The notes under the pieces are model-generated. The model did not search any database, had not been told where the DNA came from, and saw only the letters and a program-made list of their open reading frames with translations. Shown here piece by piece: positions 54,998-64,000 of a stretch of DNA of 64,000 nt. Within the stretch, counting starts at the first letter, position 1, and every line of letters begins with the position of its first letter. Source of the stretch: Corythucha ciliata (taxonomy: Eukaryota > Arthropoda > Insecta > Hemiptera > Tingidae). The position numbers and the translations under genes were made by a program. Location of the stretch: NCBI GenBank assembly GCA_038030265.1, contig CM075942.1:40080751-40144750 (forward strand). Reading direction: 5' to 3'.

Positions 54998-55385
54998 TCA
55001 ACTCAATATACCCTGTATATTGAGCCGTTCAAGAAGGTCTGGGCTATCAACGATGCCCCTGATGATGCGAAACAACAGTGCCACGTCATTTGAAAATCTT
55101 CTTTTCGACAAGGGAAGCAAGGAAGAAGGAATGAGATTCGCCCGAGGCAGGCATGCCGTAGCATTAGTACTGAATCGAACGCGATAATTTAAATGCCTCT
55201 CCATCCTGATATTAGGTAAGGTGACCACACAGGAGAAGCATATTCAAAAATAGGCCGAATCAAACACATGAACAAACATAAAAGCAAACCAGCGTGTAAG
55301 TCCCGAGAGGAACTGAGAACTAACCCCAACAACCTGCAAGCCCTCCTACAGACTTCATCAACATGAACTTTGAAAGATAATTGAC
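54998..55385 (-). pseudogene. LINE ORF2 C-terminal remnant
   Basis: The minus strand reads HVDEVCRRACRLLGLVLSSS, then LIRPIFEYASPVWSPYLI, then after a frameshift RVRFSTNATACLPRANL and FRIIRGIVDSPDLLERL. The R..LEYASP.W.P and terminal LL..I patterns are typical of the region after the reverse transcriptase in Jockey/R1-like LINEs. No RT core is present here. Confidence 0.75.
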
Positions 55386-55614
55386 TATCTATTACGATAA
55401 GTATAAAAGATTACAAAAAAAGAAAATGATGACGGCGTTCTTCATTTTAAGAAATAATGTGCAATTTATAATGATATGCCTGAAAAATGAATTTGTTTTT
55501 TATAATTGGATACCCCATGAAATTAATTTTTACAGTACACGTTGTGAAGCCACGAACTGTTGTGTTCTACTAGTGCTGCACCATGCACTCATCTTTTTGC
55601 CTTTCATAGTTGTC

Positions 55615-55814
55615 TGCGTGACTTCGATGGCAATAAATCCAAAGAAAACTCCTTTGCCCGCTCATTGATTACTTTGGGCGTGCAGAAATCGACGGACTCG
55701 CCACTCAAACCAAAACAGTCCTCGACATCACTCATACAGAACAGAGAACATGACTCAAGATCACCCACAACCTTCAACAAGCTACACGCGACCAAAATAA
55801 TACATTCGAAATAA
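55615..55814 (+). CDS. Possible terminal exon, unknown protein
   Basis: After a good acceptor (ACTCATCTTTTTGCCTTTCATAG, ending 55611-55614) there is an open frame, CLRDFDGNKSKENSFARSL to the stop, 66 codons rich in Ser, Lys and Thr. No upstream partner exon is found, and a LINE relic lies directly upstream. It could equally be chance. Confidence 0.2.
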
Positions 55815-56252
55815 TTTGTGGATATTTCCCAGTCGGACTTACGCCGCTTTCATTTGTTTCCCCCCTTCCTATCTATCCTTCTCTAATGGGCAATTGTACC
55901 TCACACTCATGAAAACAAATCACTCGCGGCTTCCTTTTCATCCACCCATTTCAAACCCCCCCCCCCCCAATTTCAACTTCTCATTCCTCTGTCTTCCATT
56001 TCTTGCATATTTCTTTTAGGATTTAATTTAAAATTGGTTAATTTCGCTACATGTATGAAGCCTTTTTTTCACGACCGGTAAGGTCTTTAGTCCAACTCCC
56101 CCCTTTTCAATAGTGGGATGAGTGCTCGACTGCTCGTCTCTGCATTATCCTCGCCGTGCCGTGCAGAAGAGAAACTCAGTTCCTTTATCCCTCACTGTTC
56201 GGCAATCGCGTCGGTCAGCTTCGAAATTTTTTCTGACTCTCATGCCCCCTTA
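55815..56252. other. Pyrimidine-rich intergenic stretch
   Basis: No gene is seen. C runs near 55960 and T-rich tracts are present. Confidence 0.4.
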
Positions 56253-57618
56253 ACGTGTTGAGAGAATTGTACGAAAAGGCCAAATTAATTTTAAATAATG
56301 GAGAAGAAGAATTTGCAGTGGAAATAACCAAAGGGGTTTTACAAGGAGATTCATTGAGCCCACTTCTATTTGCCCTATTTATATCCGATTTATTGGAGTT
56401 TTTGGAGTCACGTGAATGTCAGGGGATAGATGTGGGTGGAAATAAAGATCTTTTGGGATTACTATATGCAGACGACCTTGTAATTTTAGATTATGGATGT
56501 GCGGGTATGAATAAGAAACTTGATTTGCTGTTCAGCTACTGTGAAATTAACGATTTAGAGGTTAATATTAGTAAAACTAAAGTAGTTCCCTTTAGAAGAG
56601 GTGGAAGGGTAAAAGATGGAATTAATTTTTATTATAATAAGGAAAAGATCGATTCATGTTCTAGTTTTAGTTATCTAGGCGCTATTTTTTCGAGTTCAGA
56701 AGTGTTTTCTTTGGCAGCGGATGATTATGTAAGAAAGGCACAACTGGCATCTGCCAAGGTCCGTGACGTATTGCGCAGCTGTCGAGCTGATACTTGGAAC
56801 ACTAAAATTAAACTACTTCTATCTATTGTGAATTCCACGTTATATTTGGCAGAAGTGTGGGCTCCTTTATATCCAGATAAATTAGAAAGGGTAACGCAAC
56901 ATTTTTTCAAATCTTTGTTTCATTGGTCGAGGTGTACTCCTGGCTATATGGTGAGATTGGAGACCGGGGTTAATCACGTGGCAGTTGAAATTGTTAAAAG
57001 AATGGTTAAAACCTGGATTAAAATCTTTGAAATGGACTCAAGCCGCTTGCCTCGAATTTGTTTAAGCAGATTGAGTTTCAAGTGCTTCTACTGGAAACCA
57101 GCCGAAGTTTAATTGGTATTCTCAATTACAAAGTGTTCTTGTTAAGATAGGGATGAGTGATTTTTTAAGCATTAGAAATACTGACTGGAAGGAAGTAAAT
57201 ACAATTGTTACAAACGCCAAACAATATTATTTCATCTGAGATGTCGTTTCGGCAATAAATTCTACCTACAGTCCAATGTACTCGAGAATACGTAGCTTCG
57301 ATCATGGTCAATCATATCTTACGGAATTTCGCGTGAATATTTGTAAGCAAAGATTAGTTAGTCAAATCAGGTTGTGCCGTCGAAGTTGTAGAATATTTTT
57401 CAAAAGTAAATTGAATATGCTAGATAGCGACCGTCACTGTGACTTGTGTAATCTAGGCGAGGCTGATGACGTTATCCACTTTTTTTTAGGTGGCCATTTT
57501 TTAACGCATATAGAACGAAATACTTGGAAACTTGTTTTGGCGCTAATGAAAGTGAATTAGCTAATTTTGAGAAACTTAGTTGTAAGTTCAAAAACACAAT
57601 TGAGTGATTCATATTTTT
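56253..57618 (+). pseudogene. 5'-truncated LINE reverse transcriptase
   Basis: The first 286 codons run from mid-RT. GVLQGDSLSP (ORF residues 27-36) and the catalytic YADDLVIL (71-78) are intact, followed by VNISKTKVV and SYLGAIFS of the thumb region. A frameshift near 57108 leads to FNWYSQLQSVLVKIGMSDFL, a TGA near 57238, and a last open part ending in a zinc-knuckle-like CDLCNLGEADDVIHFFLGG, where the final Cys appears as Gly. The 3' end continues at 59276 after an inserted element. It is inactive: the fingers, endonuclease and ORF1 are missing. Confidence 0.85.
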
Positions 57619-57621
57619 ATA

Positions 57622-59273
57622 CAGGGTGTTTCAGGAGGAATGTGCAATACTTTGCCATGTTGTAGTACGCACCTGGGCGCACCAAAAATACCATATGAGC
57701 ATATGGTCGAAAGTGGTTACCTTATGAGATATCGGCATTTTCCTGTTTTTCACGCTCTTCGTGACTTTTTTACACAAAGAGCGGGTTCACAGCTCGCAAT
57801 CCAAGTTTAGACAAAAACTAATGACTGATTCGGAAAGAGCAGAAAATTTCCTTCTCGAATCTGTCGTTACAATGGGTTTTCGGAGTTAATTTGAACATGT
57901 AATCTGCATGCAAACACAGGAAAAATGAAATGCCAAAAATAGCAGGTGAATTTCAAGGTGGCGTACGTCAGCTGTTTTATGGTCTCACGAGTGGCAAAAT
58001 TGATGAAAACTTCTCCATTCGATGGCCTTTCGAACGGTGTATTACAAACCGTATTTACGTGAACCATGAGGGCAGCAGGCACGCTAGAAACAGATAAAAC
58101 GTAGGAAAATGGTCGTATTGGAGCGATAGTCACTTGGGATTATGTCCTTAGCGGACCCCTGTAATTTGTAGAATAAGACGGCTATGGGATAAGGTGGTAT
58201 GCTAACTTCATCTAGGGGCGGTGAGACATGAATTCAAATGTGAAGGATAATTTCTCAGCCCCCACTCCTACGGATGGATCCATAATTATTGTTACTTCAA
58301 CCACTTGTCACCACCGGCCGTCAAGCCCGGAGGTGGTGGTAGATTCCTTGTCCTTGACTCGGCGTTGACACTAATTTTTACACTTCTTTTGAAAAACACG
58401 CCAAGTCTCCCGTTCTTTAATGAAAAGAGCCCAGAGACCCGTCACATAAGAAGCATGGTCGACTTTTTAAGCATTTCATACCTCCTGTGGACATGAAAAA
58501 TAATTCTAGCCATCATGAGAGGGGGTTATGATGGCGATGGAAGGGAGCGGGAAAACCACATGGGTCCCAGATTACTTCTATCTGCGTGGCTTTTGCTATG
58601 TATCAAAAATTATTGATTCATTAGAAGGGAGGGGGGGGGTGAGCACTCTGTCCTTCTTAGTAGAGCACGCCGAGAGGCCATACCGCCGTTGAAATGAAGT
58701 TACTCCCATAGACTGAATCGTATTTTGAAAATTAGAGGGTCTGCTAAGGACATAATCCCAAGTGATTATCGCTCCAATACGACCATTTTCCTAAGTTTTT
58801 TCTGTTTCCAGCGTGCCTGCTGCTCTCATGGTTTACGTAAATACGGTTTGTAATACACCATTCGAAAGGCCATCGAATGGAGAAGTTTTCATCAATTTTG
58901 CCACTCATGAGACCATAAAACAGCTGACGTACGCCACCTTGAAATTCACCTGCTATTTTTGGCATTTCATTTTTCCTGTGTTTGCATGCAGATTACATGT
59001 TCAAATTAACTCCGAAAACCCATTGTAACGACAGATTCGAGAAGGAAATTTTCTGCTCTTTCCGAATCAGTCATTAGTTTTTGTCTAAACTTGGATTGCG
59101 AGCTGTGAACCCGCTCTTTGTGTAAAAAAGTCACGAAGAGCGTGAAAAACAGGAAAATGCCGATATCCCGTAAGGTAACCACTTTCGACCATATGCTTAT
59201 ATGGTATTTTTGGTGCGCCCAGGTGCGTATTACAACATGGCAAAGTATTGCACATTCCTCCTGAAACACCCTG
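57622..59273. mobile_element. 1652-bp long-inverted-repeat element, TA duplication, inserted in a LINE
   Basis: The ends CAGGGTGTTTCAGGAGGAAT and ATTCCTCCTGAAACACCCTG are flanked by TA (57620-57621, 59274-59275). The arms extend about 550 bp each (to about 58180 and from about 58727) with few mismatches and surround about 540 bp of unrelated sequence. The CAGGGTG end and TA target suggest the Tc1/mariner group. No transposase is present. The short frames in the arms (88, 108 codons) are mirror shadows. A relic of one end occurs near 4800. Confidence 0.85.
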
Positions 59274-59275
59274 TA

Positions 59276-59435
59276 TATCTTCAGCCTTGTTGTTTAAAGA
59301 TTTTGTAGACCAAATGGAATTGTCACTTAGCTTGTAAAAGTGTAAGTTGTATCTCATCATTTGTATTATTGATGTGCGAACTCCCTCTGTATGAGCATTG
59401 TCCCAAAACAAATAAAAAATCTTGAATCTTGAATC
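59276..59435 (+). mobile_element. LINE 3' UTR and tail, displaced
   Basis: The sequence ends CCCAAAACAAATAAAAAATC with a duplicated CTTGAAT tail (CTTGAATCTTGAATC). This is a typical LINE 3' end, continuing the element broken at 57618. Confidence 0.65.
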
Positions 59436-59526
59436 TACTTAGCCACTCCAAGGCTAAAGATTCCTATGGAAGTAGTATGGAAAGCGACAATTTTCGGATT
59501 CTGAAGGCAATTCGTAGTTCAAACTG

Positions 59527-59895
59527 AAAGTAGAAAAAACGCTAATTCATAGCTAAAAGTGAAAAAAATCGTTAAATTCCCAGCTAAAATTCAGAAAAAG
59601 TGTTAATTCATGGATGAAACTGAGAAAATTCGCGCATTAGCGGCTCAAATCGAAAAATACAAATTCGCTGCAAAAATTCAGAAAAATCGCAAATCGAAGG
59701 AGCGCTGAAGTGAGGAAAAAAACGTTATTTCGCGGTTTAAATCGAGAAAACGTTGATGCACAGCTAAAATGAATACAAATCGCATATTCACTGGTGAAAT
59801 TGACACAAATTGCTAATTCACCAATGAAATTGAGAAAAATCACTAAAGTGTAGAAAAAACGGTAATTCGCGGTTAAAATGGAGAAATCACCAAAT
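59527..59895. repeat. 30-nt-periodic degenerate repeat, block D
   Basis: AGCTAAAA-type anchors lie at about 59551, 59582, 59612, 59642, 59668, 59703, 59733, 59762, 59792 and 59822, spaced 30, 30, 30 and so on, with one short/long pair. The unit is like AATTCACAGCTAAAATTGAGAAAAATCG and diverged. The period is a multiple of three, so one minus frame stays open (59637-59843) without being a gene. Confidence 0.8.
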
Positions 59896-60999
59896 CGCGG
59901 ATTATTCTGAACGGTGAATTCATGGGGGCGCTGGTCAAAGATTCACCCGGGGGTGCTAAATGTCCGAGGTCGGCACTGGCCAAAACCAGATCATCAATAA
60001 TGCGAAATAAATCCATCAAAAATCCTAAAACTAAACCAGTTCGTAATTCATAACAATTTTTATTGGATATACGCTATTTTGTTCCTTCTTCATAAACGAA
60101 AGCATCCTTATATGTACATTTTTCTCGAGATGAGATGTAGTTAGAAAATTTTACACTTAAAAAATAACACTTTACATTTCATTGGCTCGTTAATAAAACT
60201 TTAGTCATCCTGGACTGTTAAAACATTGGCAAAAAGGAAGCCGATATAATAATTTTGTATTGAGACAAAACAGAAAGAAGGCGACGCAGGGACAAAAATA
60301 CTGTGTTGCCAAAGTAAAGCTACAGATGAAGTGATTTGAGATTCATTAAGAAAATAAAAATACCACCTATTAGAGGCATTATTAAACGAATGCCAGTTTC
60401 TATTTTAACTCTTTTCACTTCCTCAAGATTTTGGTTTTTGAATTGGATAAAAAAACTCGAAATTCTAGCCATATTATTAGTAGGTTTAAAAATTAAAAGT
60501 TTTAATAACCAAACTACATCGTCCTCGTCTCCACTTTGTGCACAAAATGTAGAAAAATAGGTTATACCTTTTCATAATCCAGAAAATAAAAATAGAACTG
60601 TGCGTTTTAGATCCTAATACCGCGGAGTAAACGCAAAATGCCTGGAATGAATAATAAAAAAAAAAACATTTTGTACGAAACATTAATAACATCGATTTCC
60701 TTCACGACAAAATCTGTTGTTATTATTTACAACGGAGGAGGCAAGTTGTTGGGCCAAGCATTGTTTTATTGATATCATTTAACACGACAAGAGTTAATTA
60801 CAACTTTTTTTTGTCCCCTTTGTTAACGTAAAAGTTCTATTTACACAGGAGAGTATTTTGGACAAATAGTAAAAAGAAATTATAAAAACAAAAACGAAAC
60901 TGGAACTCAGGAAGATTTCTCAGAAATCCCACTACATAGCCACTTTTTTTTGTTTTTTAAAGACCTTTTAAAACAACTAAGTTCCAATCTCGTATCTCT
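59896..60999. other. Likely 3' UTR of the minus-strand Rac1 gene
   Basis: Very AT-rich with no gene. Minus-strand AATAAA hexamers lie at 60765-60770 and 60059-60064 as possible ends. Confidence 0.4.
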
Positions 61000-61374
61000 T
61001 TACAAAACGACACATTTTCTCCTGGGTTTGACTTGAGGCACAGGGCAGAGCACAGCTCGAATAGCTTCGTCAAACACCGTTTTTAAACCTTTCTGAGTGA
61101 GTGCGCTGCACTCTAAATATTTAACTGCGCCGATTTCCTTCGCCATGGCTAGGCCCTGCAAACATGTTTTTCAAATGAAATAACGCAAAAAATGAAAGAT
61201 CCGCGACAACAACGCCAAGGAAATCCGCACGAATCTTACCTGAGGGTAAGTGATAGGTGCGAGTTTTTTCTCTTTGAGTTTTTCAATTGTCTCTTTGTCT
61301 TCCCTAAGATCCAATTTGGTGCCAACTAGAATAATTGGAGTAGCAGGGCAATGATGCCGTACTTCAGGATACCA
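61000..61374 (-). CDS. Rac1: Rac1-type Rho GTPase, last two coding exons
   Basis: Exons 61240-61374 (45 codons) and 61000-61155 (51 codons plus stop) join in phase 0 over an 84-nt GT-AG intron. They read [20 protein letters not shown] then [10 protein letters not shown], and after the splice [24 protein letters not shown] is the guanine-specificity motif of Rho proteins and ECSAL the last G box. The end has a basic stretch (KPRRK) and the CAAX box CVVL, whose final Leu predicts geranylgeranylation and membrane attachment. This is about residues 97-192 of a Rac of usual length. The N-terminal exons (P loop, switches) are not within the remaining 2.6 kb and must lie beyond the window. Rac proteins control actin dynamics and NADPH oxidase. 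Orthology to Rac1 rather than Rac2 or Mtl is probable, not proven. Confidence 0.93.
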
Positions 61375-61834
61375 CTGAACGAACAAGTACAATGTTTAGT
61401 ATTTTTATTTAACTTACCACAACACTATCATCAACCTCGAGAGAAGAAAAAAAATTAAATGGCTACATACGTACCCCGGGAGAAAAACACACACAATTCG
61501 TTAGCAAAAGCAACGCAACTATTTTCTCAGGTCATAAACCGAAGTTTTGTAAGGCATTTTCACGTTAGGAAGGATGAACAGTGCAATGTAAACTTCGTTC
61601 AGGTATTAACATGCGCATTATAATGCCGGTGAGAGCTAAAAAGCTGTGCAAAAACGTTGACGACCATGGAATGGAAACCCCTAGATTAGTACATTAATTT
61701 AAATAAGCAAAACAGGTGAAGAAATTATAAACTACAGTAGCAGACTAAAATTCTCGGTTTTGGCGATCGAAAATTATATTGATTTCAAAAATTGGCGAGA
61801 AACAGGCCACGAAGGGGCGGGGTAATTCGTCTAA
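61375..61834. other. Rac1: Rac1 intron sequence
   Basis: This is a plausible intron upstream (on the minus strand) of the WYPEV exon. No exon is recognised in it. Confidence 0.5.
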
Positions 61835-61975
61835 GGCCCATTTTATACGAGTAAGTTTTTTTTTCAAAAATATGTTCAATCTGATAACGAACAGACGATT
61901 TGAGACCTGGAACATCTGTCAATTTTTTTCAAAATGGCTACTTAGATCAAAAAACTTACTCGTGTAAAAGAGGCC
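61835..61975. mobile_element. 141-bp MITE with TAA duplication
   Basis: GGCCCATTTTATACGAGTAAG and CTTACTCGTGTAAAAGAGGCC pair, with TAA at 61832-61834 and 61976-61978. It is related in its ends to 49426-49940 and lies in the Rac1 intron. Confidence 0.8.
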
Positions 61976-62681
61976 TAACGCACAACTAAGGTTAAACCTT
62001 CGAAGTCCATTTTACCGTATTGTAAAATCAAAGCAGAGCGGTTGAATGGTGATAGCCATTAATTTAAGAGTAACGTACTCCACCACCACGTATACCATAT
62101 AACCAAAACCCTGAAGTAGTTATAATCCCCCACACTCCCTCCTCTCATCATCCCTCTTCGACAGACCCAGTCAGGACAACAATTAGCAACCAACCGAGGA
62201 CAGTGGACACACGATGGGTGTAGGGGAACAAGTAACACCCGAAGTTACTGTCTCTACCTATAAATATATTACAAAACAATTTAGGAACTCATCACATTAG
62301 ATACAGGGGTGTCAAACTCAAATTCTCGGCGGCCCATTTCTTGGAAATTGCAGAACCCTGGCGGCACGCACGACTTTTTACCCCCCTCCCCTCCCCCTCT
62401 TAATGAAACAAAGAAGAAACACAAACTAGAGTTCGGCACTCGAGTGTAGGTAGTTTACTAATATAAGTAAATAATGAATTTGCAGGAACATTTTGTTTTT
62501 GTCTCCCGCAGAGCGATCTATTTCGACTAGTTTAACTGTACCACAGTTGTTTAGTAAACTGTTCAGAGCCTGTCTAAATTTTGGGGTGTATGCGAGTCAA
62601 ATGTATATGGAGTGTACGGCATCAAGAAACGATTACCGAGAGTGATGGGCCATTTATCTTAAGCCCTGCCCCCTATTCTGT
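61976..62681. other. No exon or repeat recognised
   Basis: Probably Rac1 intron. It contains GCGGCCCATTTCTTGGAAAT-like sequence resembling hAT-type element interiors, but no ends. Confidence 0.35.
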
Positions 62682-63123
62682 AAAGCTTTGGTTTCTTAAA
62701 AAAGCGGTGCCGTAATATTACGGTGGAAAATTTCCCTCTTAAATCAAGCCATAGTTGCCTAGAGAGCGGTAAACAGAAAGTGGCACCACACATCATCGCG
62801 ACGGTGGTGATGAACGTTTTTTCCTCGCTGTTCCAACTATTTGGTAGAATTTTCTTTTAGCATGAGAATAGAGTCGTTTTCGAACAATATTATTTACGAC
62901 TTCGTCGCCGTCTAGCATCCAGGTAGTTTTCACGCTCATTGTAAACAAAAAACATTCACCGTCACCGTCAAAAACCGTTGATGAACAGTTCATCACCGTC
63001 ATGAACGGCCGTCTCATTTGAAGAGGTGCCGCTGTCTGTTGACCGCTCTCTACTCTTTGCGCAACTACTGGCGTGATTTAAAGGTCGTTTTTTTTCTACC
63101 TCTAGGAAACCAAGGCTTAACTC
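62682..63123. mobile_element. Imperfect inverted-repeat element
   Basis: AAAGCTTTGGTTTCTTAA and AGAGAGCGGTAAACAGAAAG with TGGCACC are mirrored by GGTGCCGCTGTCTG, ACCGCTCTCT and GGAAACCAAGGCTTA. The arms are diverged. Confidence 0.55.
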
Positions 63124-63126
63124 TTA

Positions 63127-63553
63127 GGGCGCTTTCACACTTGAGATTCTGGTATCGGATACTAAAAGTATGCGATTCCGGAATCTAATATCGTTCCCCA
63201 TTTGCACAAAATTCTGCATTTTGGCAGTTCATTTCCACCCGTCTTCACTGAATTAAATCATATGTTGGTGGAGAAGACGGGTGGAAATGAATAGCCCCGT
63301 TGTAGAATTTTGTGCAAATGGGGAACGCTATAAGTGTGAAGGCCTTAAGGCCCGTTCACAAGCTCTATGTTTGCGTTGTGTGGAGTCTATGCAACAAACA
63401 AATGTATTCCCTCGAAAATGAAGCATTTTGATAGGTTGCATAGACATCACACAACGAAAAAATAGAGCTTGTGAACGGGGCCTTAATTGTAGTGTATTTT
63501 TAGTTTCCTCTATACGGGAATCGGATACCGGAATCTCAAGTGTGAAAATGGCC
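63127..63553. mobile_element. Nested hairpin elements with TTA duplication
   Basis: The outer ends GGGCGCTTTCACACTTGAGATTC and GAATCTCAAGTGTGAAAATGGCC are flanked by TTA (63124-63126, 63554-63556). Inside are a palindrome 63191-63327 (CGTTCCCCATTTGCACAAAAT and its complement) and the TTAA-type MITE at 63349-63482. AAGTGTGAAGGCC ending at 63344, followed by TTA, offers an alternative inner right end. Confidence 0.7.
63349..63482. mobile_element. TTAA-type MITE (CCCGTTCACAAG), copy 2
   Basis: GGCCCGTTCACAAG and CTTGTGAACGGGGCC are bordered by TTAA on both sides (63345-63348, 63483-63486). TTAA targets are characteristic of piggyBac-type elements. It is a near copy of 9109-9242. Confidence 0.85.
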
Positions 63554-63559
63554 TTATCG

Positions 63560-63647
63560 CGTGCGGTAGCGAAATAAACGGGGAGAATAATTGAAATAAC
63601 TCAGCTGAGAAATTTCGCGTTAAGAGTTACAGAATAGGGGGGCTGTT
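63560..63647. repeat. Half copy of the CAGCCCCCC MITE
   Basis: It ends GTTACAGAATAGGGGGGCTG like 21823-21946. The left end is truncated next to the nested cluster. Confidence 0.65.
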
Positions 63648-63693
63648 CACACGATACAATTTTCCAAGCAATATCGTGATCTTAACGAAATTT

Positions 63694-64000
63694 TGGCCCG
63701 TATTCAGAAACCCACCCTTACGAATCCTTTACTTAAGGAGCTGAAAAATATGATGGTTGGTAAAAATAGGTCATCTGTTTCGAAGCGCTTAAGGTCGGTC
63801 GTCACTGGAAGCGTTTTCATGCGGCGCTACAACACGCGACAACGAGCTTACATCCCAAATGCTCAAATTGAATATGATATCGTCCACTGCATAATTATCG
63901 GCAGTTAATTCAATTTAAGCCTTTTTCGATGTACGCTCTTGGTCGCGTCGCTCGAAAACGCTACCAGTGGACGACCGACCTAAGGGCGGCGTAAAGGTTG
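63694..64000. mobile_element. MITE (GGCCCGTATTCAGAAACCC), right end outside the window
   Basis: CACCCTTACG... and GGTCGGTCGTCACTGGAAGC are mirrored by GCTACCAGTGGACGACCGAC near 63960. The terminal repeat should follow base 64000. The 71-codon frame is a shadow. Confidence 0.65.

Noticed and set aside
57867..59411. ORFs of 88, 71, 87 and 108 codons in the long-arm element
   Set aside because: The same frames appear mirrored in both arms. They are inverted-repeat shadows.
59637..59843. Decapeptide-repeat protein on the minus strand of block D
   Set aside because: The open frame follows from a 30-nt period without stops. There is no start context and the neighbouring units are out of frame.
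61375..64000. Search for the N-terminal Rac1 exons
   Set aside because: No P-loop (GDGAVGKT-type) or switch sequences were found on the minus strand. They must lie past base 64000.

Overview
The window looks like arthropod nuclear DNA, most likely from an insect. It has multi-exon genes with short GT-AG introns (61-77 nt up to about 1.1 kb), a Rac1-type GTPase, a GT92 glycosyltransferase, and a very high load of short inverted-repeat transposons and decayed non-LTR retrotransposons. A sap-feeding hemipteran would fit, but the species cannot be named from sequence alone. No prokaryotic operon, CRISPR array or virus genome was seen.

Five genes are well supported. (1) A minus-strand RCC1/BTB protein at 7.55-10.68 kb has three exons and 513 codons. 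(2) A plus-strand C2H2 zinc-finger gene at 16.6-17.95 kb encodes 444 aa and eleven fingers. (3) A plus-strand lysine-rich gene of unknown function at 24.6-26.25 kb has three exons and 325 aa. (4) A plus-strand GT92 (DUF23) glycosyltransferase at 40.65-43.79 kb has nine coding exons, about 583 aa, an N-terminal membrane anchor and a DLDE motif. (5) The last two coding exons of a minus-strand Rac1 orthologue lie at 61.0-61.37 kb, with the remaining exons beyond the window. Two weaker candidates are an ORF at 28.6-29.2 kb and a possible terminal exon at 55.6 kb. Splice phases were checked by hand for the three multi-exon genes that are complete.

The remainder is mostly mobile DNA. There is a solo LTR with a 4-bp target duplication (18.3-18.8 kb), a Ty3/gypsy integrase relic (35.5 kb), LINE relics (33.7-34.5, 48.9-49.3, 55.0-55.4 and 56.25-59.4 kb), a MULE transposase fragment with an intron and a SWIM finger (51.4-52.4 kb), a hAT-like element with an 8-bp duplication (46.7-47.8 kb), and two copies of a tRNA-derived SINE. 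Many short inverted-repeat elements carry TA, TTA/TAA or TTAA duplications, and several are nested. One 1.65-kb long-inverted-repeat element sits inside a LINE 3' end.

The least explained structure is a set of four dispersed blocks (0.63-1.35, 12.8-13.9, 29.4-29.85 and 59.5-59.9 kb). Their sequence is strongly diverged, yet a period of about 30 nt is retained. Also notable are an alternating A-B-A'-B cluster of two hairpin elements at 22.6-23.2 kb, a nearly identical 0.77-0.88 kb direct repeat flanking a truncated MULE at 49.8-53.2 kb, and a 2.4-kb long-inverted-repeat element at 44.1-46.6 kb holding a decayed coding region. I do not see a clear new multi-gene system in this window.
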